Positions 41,403 to 52,000 of a DNA stretch of 64,000 nt are shown piece by piece. Below the pieces are notes generated by a model. The model had not been told where the DNA came from, searched no databases, and saw only the letters and a list, made by a program, of their open reading frames with translations. Every line of letters starts with the position of its first letter. Position 1 is the first letter of the stretch. The translations under genes and the position numbers were made by a program. This DNA is from Streptomyces sp. NBC_01476 (lineage in GTDB: Bacteria > Actinomycetota > Actinomycetes > Streptomycetales > Streptomycetaceae): contig NZ_CP109446.1 in the NCBI RefSeq assembly GCF_036227265.1, forward strand, positions 8,015,001-8,079,000, read 5' to 3'.

Positions 41403-42032
41403 CGCGTGTCCCCGACATGCCGCGGCCGTACCGCCGTTGGTGGCCGGCTCCGCCGTGCCGCCGAGCACGGGTGCGCCTCCGGCGGGATCTGGAAGCGGCG
41501 GGCCCACCCTGCCGGGCCCGCACCCCAGCCGCGGCCCCGCCCCGGCCGCAGACCGACCCGCCCCCCACGACGCCGGACAGCCACGGAGGTGGCCCCCATG
41601 CCGCGGAAACCTTCGTCGCCGCCGGTCGCTGCCGATGGTGGACGGGAGGCGTTCGGCACCCTCGCGGGGCGGGCCCGGCGTCCTCCAGCGGGTGGTCTCT
41701 GTGCCGGGGAAGCCTTCCGGCGACCGCCGGTTGCCGGGCCCGGGCCGGTGGTCGCCGCCGGACGGCATGGCGTCCTCGGGCGGTCGGTGGGAGGCGTTCG
41801 GCACCCCTGCGGGACCCGCGCGGGCTGTTCAGGACGGCCGCTGCGGCGGGCCCGTGCCGGTGACCGGAACCGCGGGTCCGGCGGACGTCCCGCGTCCTGC
41901 GGCCGGGCGCGGCCGGGGAGCAGATCCCGCGCGGGCCCCGCAGAGAAGGGCCCCGCAGGGAAGGGCCCCGCCCAGCACCGCCCCACGTACGGCACACCGT
42001 AGTCAACCCCCCAACGGAAGCCGGGAGATCCC
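41403..42032. other. 630-base non-coding gap inside the synthetase operon, with imperfect direct repeats
   Basis: No credible gene: frames here have no family features or normal composition. GGGAGGCGTTCGGCACCC occurs at 41644-41661 and again at 41789-41806. A related GAA(A/G)CCTTC...CGCCGGT block occurs near 41607 and 41715, suggesting an imperfect duplication of 110-145 bases. It may hold a second promoter or decayed sequence. The last bases carry a CGGGAG ribosome site for 42033. Confidence 0.6.
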
Positions 42033-45000
42033 ATGACCGACGCCCTACCGCGGACCCGTGACACCGAGGAGTCCGCGTCCCGTACGGACGGGCTGTCCGC
42101 AGCCAAACGGCAGTTGCTGGACCGGTGGCTGGCCGGCGCGGCCAAGCCGCAGGCCATCGGCCGCCGCCCGGACACCGGCCCGGTGACCGCCACCCGCCCG
42201 CAGCGCCGGATGTGGGTCCACGCCAAGCTGCACCCCGGCACCGCCGCCTACAACATCGGGCAGGCCGTCCGGCTGACCGGCCCCCTCGACCAGGAGGCAC
42301 TGCGCGCCACGCTGGCCGAACTCGTCTGCCGGCACGACGCGTTGCGCACCACCTTCACCGAAATCGACGGCCTGCCCCACCAGGTGGTCGCCGAACACGT
42401 CGAACCGCCCCTGGCCTGCGACGAGTCGGACGGGGACCGCACCAGCGAGGCCGACTGGCTCTCCGCCCTCGACACGGCCCCCTTCGACCTGAGTGCCGGC
42501 CCCCTGATCCGCTTCGGGCTCCTGCGCCACTGCGCGGACGAGCACCTGCTGATGACCGTCGTGCACCACGCGGTCGCCGACGGCCTCTCCCTCGGCATCC
42601 TGCTGCGCGAACTGCGGGAGCTGTACGCCGCGTTCAGCACCGGACGGACGAGCCCGCTGCCTGACCCGGCAGTCACCTTCGCGGACTACGCGCACTGGCG
42701 CGAGGTCCGCGAGGCGAGCCCCGAGCACGCCGAAGAGGTCGCCGCCTGGCGCCGCGCGCTGGGCGACGAACCTCCCCGCCTCGACCTGCCCACCGACCGT
42801 CCCCGGCCGGCCGTGCCCGGCTCCCGGGGCGTCTCCCACCGCTTCACGCTGGACCCGGCCGCCTGGCAGGCGGTCCGCACCCTGGCCAGGGAACACCAGG
42901 CCACCCCCTACATGGCCGCGGTCACCGCGCTGACCGCCCTCCTGCACCGCTACACCGGGCAGCAGGACATCGCCGTCGGCTCCGTCGTGCACGGCAGGGA
43001 ACGCCCCGAACTCCAGGAGGCGGTGGGCTGCTTCGCCGACACCGTGGTGCTGCGCACCGCCGTGGACGGCGCCACCGCCTTCGGCGAGCTGCTGGACCGG
43101 GTCCGCGGCACCTGCCACGACGCCTACGCCCGCCAGGACGTGTCGCTCGACGTGCTCGCCGCCGAACTCCGCTGGGACCGCTCACCGGCGGCCGGCCCCG
43201 TACCGCAGGTGCTTGCCGTGATGCAGAGCCCGCCGGAGACCGCCGACTTCGCCGGGCTGCGGGCCGAACCCGTCGAGCAGGAGGTCGACTCGGCCCGCTT
43301 CGACCTGGTGCTCAACTGCTGGGAATCCGACGGCACGTTGCACGGCGCGATCACCGGCAACGCCGACCTCTACGATGCCGGCACGGTGGCCCGCTGCGCC
43401 GCCCACCTGGTCCGGCTGCTGGAGTCGGTGGCGGCCGGCGGGGCGGACACCACGGTGACCGACCTGGACATCCTGCCCGCCGAGGAGCGCGAAACGCTGC
43501 GGCGCTGGGGGCGTCCCGCCGAGGGCGACGACCCGCTGGTCCGGCGCGACCTGGCGGCCCTGATACGCGACGCCGCCCTGCGGAACCCGGCGGCCGTCGC
43601 CGTCGAGTGCGGCGCCACCACCGTGACGTACGCCGAACTCGACGCCCGCGCCGAGGCCCTGGCGGACCGGCTGCGCGGTGCGGGGGTCGGCCCCGAAACG
43701 CTTGTCGGGGTGCTGCTGGAACGCTCGGTGGAGCTGGTCGTGGCGCTGCTGGCGGTGCTCAAGGCGCGGGGCGCCTTCGTACCGCTGGAGGTCTCCTGGC
43801 CTGCCGCCCGGGTGTGGGACATCGCCGACCGGTGCGGGCTGCGGCTGGTGGTGGGGGAGGATGACGCGCAGCGGCTGCTGGCCGGGAGCGACATCGAGGT
43901 GGTGCGCCCGGGTGAAACCGGGGCACCCGCCGGGTCGGCGGCGTCCCTGCCTGCGGACGTCCAGGGCACCCCGGACACCACCCTGGCCGCCCCCGTGGAC
44001 GAACCCGTCGACGAACCCGTGGACGCCCCCGTGGACGCCCCCGTGGACATGGAACGCCTCGCCTACGTGATCCACACCTCCGGCTCCACCGGCACCCCCA
44101 AGGGTGTGATGATCCGTCAGCAGGCCATCTGCAACCGGATGCTGTGGCAGATCGGCAAGCTCGGCCTCGGCGCCGACGACGCCGTCCTGCACAAGGCGCC
44201 GCTCGGCTTCGACATCTCCGTCAACGAGATCTTCCTGCCGTTGGTGGCCGGCGCCCGCCTGGTGGTCGCCGAGCCCGGCGGGGACGGCGACGTGGACCGG
44301 CTGCTGACCACGGTCGAACGCCACCGTGTCACCTTCCTCTACATCGTCGCCTCGATGCTCGACGTGCTCCTCGAACGCGACGACGCTGCCTCCCGGATCC
44401 GTTCGCTGCGCCACCTGTGGTGCGGCGGTGAGGCCCTGACCGCCGACCTGTACGGCCGGTTCCGCCGCGCCTCCGCCGCGCGGATGTACCACGGCTACGG
44501 CCCCGCCGAGACCACCATCGGCGTCAGCTGCCGGGTCTTCGAAGCCGACGAGCCGGCCGAACGCATCACCATCGGCCGGCCCAACCCCAACGCCCGCCTG
44601 TACGTGCTGGATTCGGCGTTCCGGCCGGTCCCGATCGGAGTCCGCGGTGAACTCCACGTCGGCGGGCTGCCGTTGGCGCGCGGCTATCTCAACGACCCGG
44701 AGCGCACGGCGGAGAGCTTCGTCGCCGACCCGTACGCGGACACCGACGACGGCCGGATGTACCGCACCGGCGACCTGGCCCGATTCCTGCCCGGCGGCGA
44801 GATCGAGTTCCTCGGCCGGCTCGACGACCAGGTGAAGATCCGCGGCTTCCGGGTCGAACCCGGGGAGGTCGCGGCGGTGCTGGCCCGCCATCCCCGGGTC
44901 CGGCAGTCGTCCGTCGTGGCCAGGGCCGCGGCCGGCGGAGGCCATGAGCTGATCGGCTACTGCTCGGTGACCGCCGAGCCGGCCCAGGACCCGGCGGAGG

Positions 45001-45599
45001 TCTCGGGCGACGGGCTGCGCGACTGGCTGGGCGGGCTGCTGCCCGCGCACGCCGTCCCCCGGGTGGTCGTGGTGCTGCCGGAGCTGCCGCTGACCACCGC
45101 GGGCAAGGTGGACCGCAAGGCGCTCGCCGCGGTACCGCTGCCCACACCGGACACCGCCGACGGGTACACCGCTCCGGCGGGCGGCACCCAGGACGGCGTC
45201 GCCAGGATCTGGGCGGAGGTGCTGGAGACCGAGAAGGTCGGCGCGCACGACAACTTCTTCGACCTCGGCGGCCACTCGCTGCTCGTCATCCGGGTGCAGA
45301 CCCTGATCAGGCAGCGGCTCGGGCACGACGTGCCGCTGCTGGCCCTGTTCGGCAACGCCACCGTGGCCCGGCTGGCGGCCTACATCGAATCCGCCGCGGA
45401 CTCCGGCCAGGACACCGCGGCACCGCCGGTGGGCGCCGAGTCGGACGCCCGCGCCCGCGCACTGCGCGGCCGGGAGGCACTGGCCCGCCGCAGGACGCGC
45501 CGCCCGGGACCGGCGGCGGGCGGCCAGGCACGGCAGGACGGACCCACGCCGGACCAGCCCGCCGGTCACCCCTACCCGGACGAGGAGGCCGCGCGATGA
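42033..45599 (+). CDS. NRPS module C-A-PCP, predicted N-hydroxyornithine/graminine-type substrate
   Basis: 1188 residues. The condensation domain (~50-480) has VVHHAVADGLS, the intact HHxxxDG. The adenylation domain (~505-1020) has YVIHTSGSTGTPKGVMI, YGPAETTIG, MYRTGDLAR and TTAGKVDRKAL with the catalytic Lys. The carrier domain has its Ser near 1083 in DLGGHSLLVIRV. The ten-residue code read by eye is D-I-N-Y-W-G-G-I-G-K (from GFDISVNEIF, VTFLYIV, HLWCGG, HGYGP and TTIGVS). This is the code reported for N5-formyl/N5-hydroxyornithine in pyoverdine-type synthetases. Graminine, an N-nitroso-N-hydroxy ornithine analogue, would fit. A VD(E/A)P repeat interrupts the A domain. The stop overlaps the next gene by ATGA. 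Confidence 0.93.
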   Translation: MTDALPRTRDTEESASRTDGLSAAKRQLLDRWLAGAAKPQAIGRRPDTGPVTATRPQRRMWVHAKLHPGTAAYNIGQAVRLTGPLDQEALRATLAELVCRHDALRTTFTEIDGLPHQVVAEHVEPPLACDESDGDRTSEADWLSALDTAPFDLSAGPLIRFGLLRHCADEHLLMTVVHHAVADGLSLGILLRELRELYAAFSTGRTSPLPDPAVTFADYAHWREVREASPEHAEEVAAWRRALGDEPPRLDLPTDRPRPAVPGSRGVSHRFTLDPAAWQAVRTLAREHQATPYMAAVTALTALLHRYTGQQDIAVGSVVHGRERPELQEAVGCFADTVVLRTAVDGATAFGELLDRVRGTCHDAYARQDVSLDVLAAELRWDRSPAAGPVPQVLAVMQSPPETADFAGLRAEPVEQEVDSARFDLVLNCWESDGTLHGAITGNADLYDAGTVARCAAHLVRLLESVAAGGADTTVTDLDILPAEERETLRRWGRPAEGDDPLVRRDLAALIRDAALRNPAAVAVECGATTVTYAELDARAEALADRLRGAGVGPETLVGVLLERSVELVVALLAVLKARGAFVPLEVSWPAARVWDIADRCGLRLVVGEDDAQRLLAGSDIEVVRPGETGAPAGSAASLPADVQGTPDTTLAAPVDEPVDEPVDAPVDAPVDMERLAYVIHTSGSTGTPKGVMIRQQAICNRMLWQIGKLGLGADDAVLHKAPLGFDISVNEIFLPLVAGARLVVAEPGGDGDVDRLLTTVERHRVTFLYIVASMLDVLLERDDAASRIRSLRHLWCGGEALTADLYGRFRRASAARMYHGYGPAETTIGVSCRVFEADEPAERITIGRPNPNARLYVLDSAFRPVPIGVRGELHVGGLPLARGYLNDPERTAESFVADPYADTDDGRMYRTGDLARFLPGGEIEFLGRLDDQVKIRGFRVEPGEVAAVLARHPRVRQSSVVARAAAGGGHELIGYCSVTAEPAQDPAEVSGDGLRDWLGGLLPAHAVPRVVVVLPELPLTTAGKVDRKALAAVPLPTPDTADGYTAPAGGTQDGVARIWAEVLETEKVGAHDNFFDLGGHSLLVIRVQTLIRQRLGHDVPLLALFGNATVARLAAYIESAADSGQDTAAPPVGAESDARARALRGREALARRRTRRPGPAAGGQARQDGPTPDQPAGHPYPDEEAAR
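43992..44048 (+). repeat. 12-base tandem repeat inside an adenylation domain
   Basis: Nearly five copies of CCCGTGGACG(AA/CC), encoding Pro-Val-Asp-Glu/Ala repeats, in a loop before the A3 motif of the C-A-PCP protein. It stays in frame and probably forms a flexible surface loop. Confidence 0.85.
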
Positions 45600-48500
45600 C
45601 CCCCGCACCGGACGGCGCCCCCGCGGCGCGCCCGCCGCACCCCTTCCCGCTGACCGACACCCAGCAGGCGTACCTCGTCGGCCGCGGCGACCTCTACCCG
45701 CTGGGCAACGTCAGCACGCACGCCTACCTGGAACTCGAAGGCCCGCTGGACATCGGCCGGTTCGTCCGTGCCTGGCGCCTCCTGGTCGACCGGCACCCGA
45801 TGCTGCGCGCGGTCATCGACCCGGACCGCCAGGAACAGCAGGTGCTGCCGGAAGTGCCCGATCCGCCGATCGAGATCGTGGACCTGCGCGACCGCCCCCC
45901 GCAGGAGACCCGCGACACTCTCGCCGAGCTGCGCGAACGGCTGTCCCACGAGGTACGGCCCGCCGACCGCTGGCCGCTGTTCTCCGTCGCGGTCTGCCTG
46001 CTCGGCGACGGCATCTGCCGGGTGCACATCGGCTTCGACGGGCTGACCGTCGACTGGGCCAGCTGGCATGTGATGTACCGGGACCTGTCCGCCTACTACG
46101 AAGACCCGGACACCCCGCTGCCCGGGCTTCCCGCCACCTTCGAGGAGTATCTGGCGGCGGCCGCCGACGGCGGCGACGCCGAACAGACCGGCGAGGCCGA
46201 GGAGTTCTGGCGCAAACGGCTCTCCGTCCTGCCCGACGCCCCCGACCTGCCGCTGCGCACCGACCCCGGCTCCGTCCAGCGGCCCCGCTTCGTCCGCCGC
46301 GAGGCCGTACTGGACCGCGACACCTGGACCCGGCTGCGGCAGCGCGCGGCGAAGGCCGGCCTGACCCCGACCGGGGTGGTGCTTGCGGCCTACGCGGAGG
46401 TGATCGCCCGCTGGAGCACCACGGACCGCTTCACCCTCAACGTACCGAGCATGAACCGGGAACCGCTGGTGCCAGGGGTCGCCGACCTGGTCGGCGAATT
46501 CGCCTCCTTCACCCTCGTCGAGGCCGACCACAGCGGCCCCGGCACCTTCACCGCACGGGCCAGGGCGCTCCAACGCCGCCTGCTGGAAGGTCTGGAACAC
46601 CGGGAACTGAGCGGCGTACGCCTGCTGCGTGAGCTGACCCGGGCCCGGGACGGCGAGCAGGCCCGGATGCCGGTCGTCCTGACCAGCACACTGGCCCTCG
46701 GCGCGGCCGAGCCCCACGCGCTGGAGCGTGCCCTCACCCACGTCCACGGCATCACCCAGACCCCCCAGGTCCACCTCGACGCCCAGGTGGAGGAGCGGCG
46801 CGGCGCACTCGCCTGCAACTGGGACGCGGTGGAGGAACTCTTCGCGCCCGGTGTGCTGGACGCCATGTTCGGCGCCTGGACCACGCTGCTCACCCGGCTC
46901 GCCGACGACCCGGCCGTCTGGGACCTGGACGACGCCGTACCGCTGCCTCCCGGGCAACTGGCCCGCAGGCAGGCGGCGCAGGGCCGGACCAGGCCGATCC
47001 CCGGCGAACTGGTGCAGGACGCGTTCCTGCGGCAGGCCGCCGCCCGCCCGGACGCGCCGGCCCTGGTCAGCCCGGCCGGCACCCTCGGCTACGGCGCGCT
47101 GCTCGACCGCGCGGCGGCCCTCGCCCACGTGCTGCGCGAACAGCCCGGCACGGATCCGGGCGCCCTCGTCGCGCTGCTCTTCGACAAGGGCGAGGACCAG
47201 GTGGTGGCGGCGCTCGCGGTGCTCCTCGCGGGCTGCGCGTACGTGCCGCTCGACCCGGAGGCGCCGGCCGGGCGGCTCCGGACGCTGCTCGGCGCGGCGG
47301 GTGCGGCCGTGGTGCTCACCCACGCACCGCTGGCCGGCGCGGTGCCGGCCGGCCCCTGGCGGGTGCTGCGGACGGACGGCGAGGCCGCCGGGCGGCCCGC
47401 GGTGGCGGGGCCGCCGGCGCCGGCGCGCGGACCGGGCGACCTGGCCTATGTGCTGTTCACCTCCGGCACGACCGGCACCCCGAAAGGCGTGATGATCGAG
47501 CACCGCGGGGTGGTGAACTGCCTGCGGGAGACGGTGGAACGCTTCGGGATCGGGCCCGGGGACCGCTGCCTCGGGCTGACCGCACTCCACCACGACATGT
47601 CGCTCTTCGACGTCTTCGGCGTGCTCGGCGCCGGCGGCACCCTCGTCCTGCCGGACGCGGCCCGCCGCACCGACCCCGCGCACTGGCTGGAACTGATCGG
47701 CGCCCACCGGGTGACCCTGTGGAACTCGGTACCGGCGATGATGGAGATGCTGCTCGACCGGCTGGCCGACACGGGCACCCAAGGCCCCAGCACGCTGCGG
47801 CTCGCCTTCCTCGGCGGCGACTGGATCCCGCTGCGCACCGTCGCGGAGCTGGCCGGGCGGCTTCCCGCGGCCCGGCTGGTCTCGGTCGGCGGTCCGACCG
47901 AGACCACGCTGTGGAACATCTGGTACCCGGTGGAGCGGGCCGACCCCCAGTGGCGCTCCGTGCCCTACGGCACGCCGCTGGCCAACACCAGCTATTACGT
48001 GCTCGATCCGGCGCTGCGGGACCGCCCCGACGGCGTCACCGGTGAGCTGTACTGCGCGGGGCCCGGGCTCGCCCGCGGTTACCTCGGTGACCCGGAGGCC
48101 ACCGCCGCCGCGTTCGTCACCCACCCGCGGACCGGTGAACGGCTCTACCGCACCGGGGACCTCGGACGGTACGGCACCGACGGAGTGATCGAGTTCGTGG
48201 GCCGCCGCGACGGCCAGGTGCAGATCGCCGGGCGCCGGGTGGAGCCCGCCGAGGTGGAGGCGGCCCTCGCGGCGCATCCCGCGGTCGCGCGGGCCGTCGT
48301 GGTGGCGGTACGGCGCGACGGACTGGCCGGCCACCGCGGGCTGGCCGCGTTCGTCGTCCCGCGACGCGGCGGGCCGGTGCCCGAAGCGGACGAACTGCGG
48401 GCCCACCTCGGTGCGTTGCTGCCCGGGCACATGGTGCCTGGCAGCCTCACCGTGCGGGAGAGCCTGCCACTGACCCGCAACGGCAAGCTCGACCGTGAGG

Positions 48501-48898
48501 CGCTGGAACGCACCGCCGCGGCGGCGCCGATACCGGCGCCCGAGGGGGCGGAGGACACCGGGGACCCGCTGGTCGAACTCCTCGCCAGGACCTGGGCCGC
48601 CGCGCTCGGCCTGCCCCGGGTGGGCCCGCGCGACAACTTCTTCGCCCTCGGCGGCGACTCCCTGGTCGGCGCCCGCATCCTCGCCCGGCTCCACGAGGTC
48701 TTCCCCGACGAGGAGCTCTCGCCCCGCGCCCTGATGGCGACCTCGGACGTGGCCGGCATGGCCGCCGTCCTCACCCGGGAGGAGGTCCAGCCCGGCCGGA
48801 TGGCGGAGATCGCCGCCGTCCACCTGTACGTGGCGGACCTGAGCCCGGACCGGATCGACGAGGAACTGTCCGCCACACCGTCGGAGGTGGCGTCATGA
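45596..48898 (+). CDS. NRPS module Cy-A-PCP, thiazoline/oxazoline forming
   Basis: 1100 residues. The N-terminal domain begins FPLTDTQQAYLVGRG and carries DGLTVDWAS (DxxxxDxxS) near residue 149, the mark of a cyclisation domain. It condenses and cyclodehydrates Cys, Ser or Thr. The A domain has LFTSGTTGTPKGVMIEHRGV, LYRTGDLGRYG and TRNGKLDREAL. By eye its code is D-M-F-N-F-G-V-L-W-K. It shares Asp, Asn and Trp with the cysteine code DLYNLSLIWK but has Phe and Gly in place of Leu and Ser, so Cys is likely and Ser possible. The carrier Ser is near 1022 in ALGGDSLVGARI. With salicyl-ArCP it could give a hydroxyphenyl-thiazoline. It is translationally coupled to the previous gene. Confidence 0.92.
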   Translation: MTPAPDGAPAARPPHPFPLTDTQQAYLVGRGDLYPLGNVSTHAYLELEGPLDIGRFVRAWRLLVDRHPMLRAVIDPDRQEQQVLPEVPDPPIEIVDLRDRPPQETRDTLAELRERLSHEVRPADRWPLFSVAVCLLGDGICRVHIGFDGLTVDWASWHVMYRDLSAYYEDPDTPLPGLPATFEEYLAAAADGGDAEQTGEAEEFWRKRLSVLPDAPDLPLRTDPGSVQRPRFVRREAVLDRDTWTRLRQRAAKAGLTPTGVVLAAYAEVIARWSTTDRFTLNVPSMNREPLVPGVADLVGEFASFTLVEADHSGPGTFTARARALQRRLLEGLEHRELSGVRLLRELTRARDGEQARMPVVLTSTLALGAAEPHALERALTHVHGITQTPQVHLDAQVEERRGALACNWDAVEELFAPGVLDAMFGAWTTLLTRLADDPAVWDLDDAVPLPPGQLARRQAAQGRTRPIPGELVQDAFLRQAAARPDAPALVSPAGTLGYGALLDRAAALAHVLREQPGTDPGALVALLFDKGEDQVVAALAVLLAGCAYVPLDPEAPAGRLRTLLGAAGAAVVLTHAPLAGAVPAGPWRVLRTDGEAAGRPAVAGPPAPARGPGDLAYVLFTSGTTGTPKGVMIEHRGVVNCLRETVERFGIGPGDRCLGLTALHHDMSLFDVFGVLGAGGTLVLPDAARRTDPAHWLELIGAHRVTLWNSVPAMMEMLLDRLADTGTQGPSTLRLAFLGGDWIPLRTVAELAGRLPAARLVSVGGPTETTLWNIWYPVERADPQWRSVPYGTPLANTSYYVLDPALRDRPDGVTGELYCAGPGLARGYLGDPEATAAAFVTHPRTGERLYRTGDLGRYGTDGVIEFVGRRDGQVQIAGRRVEPAEVEAALAAHPAVARAVVVAVRRDGLAGHRGLAAFVVPRRGGPVPEADELRAHLGALLPGHMVPGSLTVRESLPLTRNGKLDREALERTAAAAPIPAPEGAEDTGDPLVELLARTWAAALGLPRVGPRDNFFALGGDSLVGARILARLHEVFPDEELSPRALMATSDVAGMAAVLTREEVQPGRMAEIAAVHLYVADLSPDRIDEELSATPSEVAS

Positions 48899-49073
48899 CC
48901 CGGCCCGCACGGCCAACGCGCCAGACCGCCACCCTCACTGAGCCCGGCCGGGACGCGGACCCCGTCCGCCGGCTGGTCGCCAACCGCGCCGGGCCGGTTG
49001 TCCGCCGAGCCCGGGGTGGTGGCGGGCGTGCGGGGTCGTCTGCGGGGCCGGGGCAGGGCGCGGAGGGCGGGTG

Positions 49074-52000
49074 GTGAGCGGGGAGGGGATGACACCGGAG
49101 GAGCGCAGGCGCGAACTGCTGCGCCGGACGCTGGCCGCCCGGGGGCTGGCAGCCGCCGCCCCGGCCGCTCCCGCCGTGCCAGGGGGATCACGGCTGCCCG
49201 CGCCGCTGTCGCACGCGCAGCGCCGTATGTGGTTCCTGCACCGGCTGGCGCCGGGCGATCCCGCCTACCACCTGACCGTCGGGGTCCGGCTGGACGGCGA
49301 ACTGGACGCCGGGCGGCTGCGGCAGGCGTTCGAGACCGCGGCCGGCCGGCACGAGGTGCTGCGGACGCTCTACCGCGGCGAACCGCAGGGCGACCCCGTG
49401 CAGGTCGCCGCCCCGGCGGCGGCCCGTGTCCCGTTCGAGGTGCGCGACCTGCCCTCCGGCGACCCCGGCGCGGTGGTACGCGCCTGGTCCGACGTGCCGT
49501 TCGACCTCGCCGCCGACCTGCCGCTGCGCCTGCTGCTGCTCCGCCGCGGACCGGCCGAGCACCTGCTGTTCCTGACCATCCACCACATCGCCTGCGACGA
49601 CCTGTCCTGGGAGATCCTGCTCGGCGACGTGTCCGCCGCCTACCGGGACCGGCCGTGCCGCCCGCTCACCCGCCAGTACGCGGACTTCGCGCGCTGGGAG
49701 GCCGCCCAGCCGCGCGGCGCCGCCTTCGAACGCTCCCGCGGCTACTGGCGGCACCTGCTCGCCGGCCCCGGCGGCGCCGTCCGCCTGCCCGCCGACCAGC
49801 CGCGCCCGGGCCGCCCGCCCGGCCACGGGGTACGGCGCCGCGCCACGGTCTCCCGGGCCGCCGCCGAAGGCATCAGGGCGCTGGCCCGCAGCGAGCAGGC
49901 ATCGCCCTACATGGTCCTGCTCGCCGCCGCCGCCCTGCTGCTGCGCCGGTACGGCTCCACCGGGCACATCCCCTTCGGCACGCCCGTGGTCCGCCGGCCC
50001 CGCCCCGAATTCGAGCCGGTGATCGGCAACTTCGGCAACGTCATGGTGCTGCCGGTCGACGTGGGGCCGCCCGGCACGGACCTCGGACTGCCCGAACTGA
50101 TCGCACGGGTCAGGGAGGTGTGCACCGAGGCGTACGCGCACCAGGACGTGCCCTTCGAGACCGTCGTGGAGGACGCCCGCCCCGACCGGGGCGGCGGCAC
50201 ACCGCGGCTGTTCGACGTGATGTTCTCCCACCGGTCGAGCCTGCTGCGCGGCCTCGACCTGCCCGGCGTGCGCTGCGCCGAATACCCGCTCGACCCCGGC
50301 ACCTCCCGCTTCGACCTCGTCCTGGACGTGGCCGACGACGCGGACGGCGGCAGCGGGATGACCGTCACGGTCACCGCCCGCACCGACATGTTCACCGCCT
50401 CCACCACCCAGCACCTCGCCGACCGGTTCGCCGCCCTCATCGAGGAGCAGACAGCCGCGCCGGCCGGTGCCCCGGCGCACTCCGGACGGTCCGCGCGCCC
50501 CGAGGGCCCGCCGCGCCCCGCCGGCGCCGACCGCCCACCACGGCCGAGTCAGGAAGAGACCTCACCCATGTCACAGGAAACCCCCGCCGCCACCCCTGAT
50601 CCCGGACCCGACTACGACCCCGACCTCGACATCGCCATCGTCGGCATGGCGGGTCGCTTCCCCGGCGCGCCGACCCTGGAGGGCTTCTGGGACGTGCTCG
50701 CCGAAGGCCGGGAGACCACCGTGCCCTTCACCGACGAGGAGTTCGTCGCGGCCGGCCACGACCCGCGCGAGCTGGACGACCCGGGCCTGGTCAAGGTCGA
50801 GGCGGCGGTGGAGGGCATCGACCTGTTCGACGCCGCCTTCTTCGGCTACCGGCCCACCGAGGCCGAACTCCTCGACCCGCAGCAGCGGTTGTTCCTGGAG
50901 TGCGCCCACCACGCCCTGGAACAGGCCGGTTGCGCCCCGCGCGAGTACCCGGGGCTGATCGGTGTGTACGCGGGCGCCGGCCAGAGCCGCTACTTCCTCA
51001 ACCAGGTGCACCCGCACATCGCCGGCGCCCCCAACTCGATGGCGCTGCTGCCCGCGGTCTCGGCGAACTCGCCCAGCTCCTTCGCGACCCGGGTCTGCTA
51101 CGAACTCGGCCTGACCGGCCCCGGCATCACCGTGGCGACCGCCTGCTCCACCTCCCTGGTGGCTCTCCACCTGGCCTGCCGGGACCTGCTGGACCACCAG
51201 TGCGACGTGGCGCTGGCCGGCGGCGCCTCCCTCAACCCCTCGCCGAAGATGGGCTATCACTATCTGCCGGACGGCCCGCTCTCCCCCGACGGGCGCTGCC
51301 GCTCCTTCGACGCCGCCGCCGCCGGCATGTTCCCCGGCGACGGGGTCGGCGTCGTCGTCCTGAAGCGGCTGGCCGACGCCCTCGCCGACGGCGACACCAT
51401 CCGCGCGGTGGTCAAGGGCTCCGCGGTCAACAACGACGGCGACCGCAAGGCCGGCTTCTCCGCGCCCAGCGCGGAAGGCCAGACCGAGGTCATCCTCGCC
51501 GCACACGCGGCGGCCGGCGTCGAGGCGGGCTCCATCTCGTACGTCGAGGCACACGGCACCGGCACCCCCGTCGGCGATCCCATCGAACTCCAGGCACTCA
51601 TCGACGCGTTCGCCACCGACCCCGGCACCGCCGACCGCCCCGGATTCTGCGCCATCGGCTCGGTCAAGACCAACATCGGGCACCTCGACGCCGCCGCAGG
51701 AGTGGCCGGGGTGATCAAGACGGTGCTCGCCCTGGAGCACGAACTCATCCCGCCCAGCCTGCACTTCGAGCGGCCCAACCCGCTGATCCCGCTGAACGGC
51801 GGCCCGTTCCGGGTCGCCACCGGCCGCACACCCTGGCAGCGCACCCCCGGCGTCCCGCGCCGGGCCGGGGTCAGCGCCTTCGGCATCGGCGGCACCAACG
51901 CGCATGTGATCCTCCAGGAGGCCCCGGCCCTGGCCGCCCTCCGCACCGGCGGCGACCCGGCCACCGACTCCCGCCACCACCTGGTGACCGTCTCCGCCAA

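Noticed and set aside
41437-42036. Pro/Arg/Gly-rich frame in the gap between two synthetase genes
   Set aside because: Low-complexity composition, repeats, no domain features and no ribosome site.
43992-44048. Tandem repeats considered as a CRISPR-like or plasmid iteron array
   Set aside because: The units are contiguous without spacers, lie in frame in a coding region and translate to a plausible loop.
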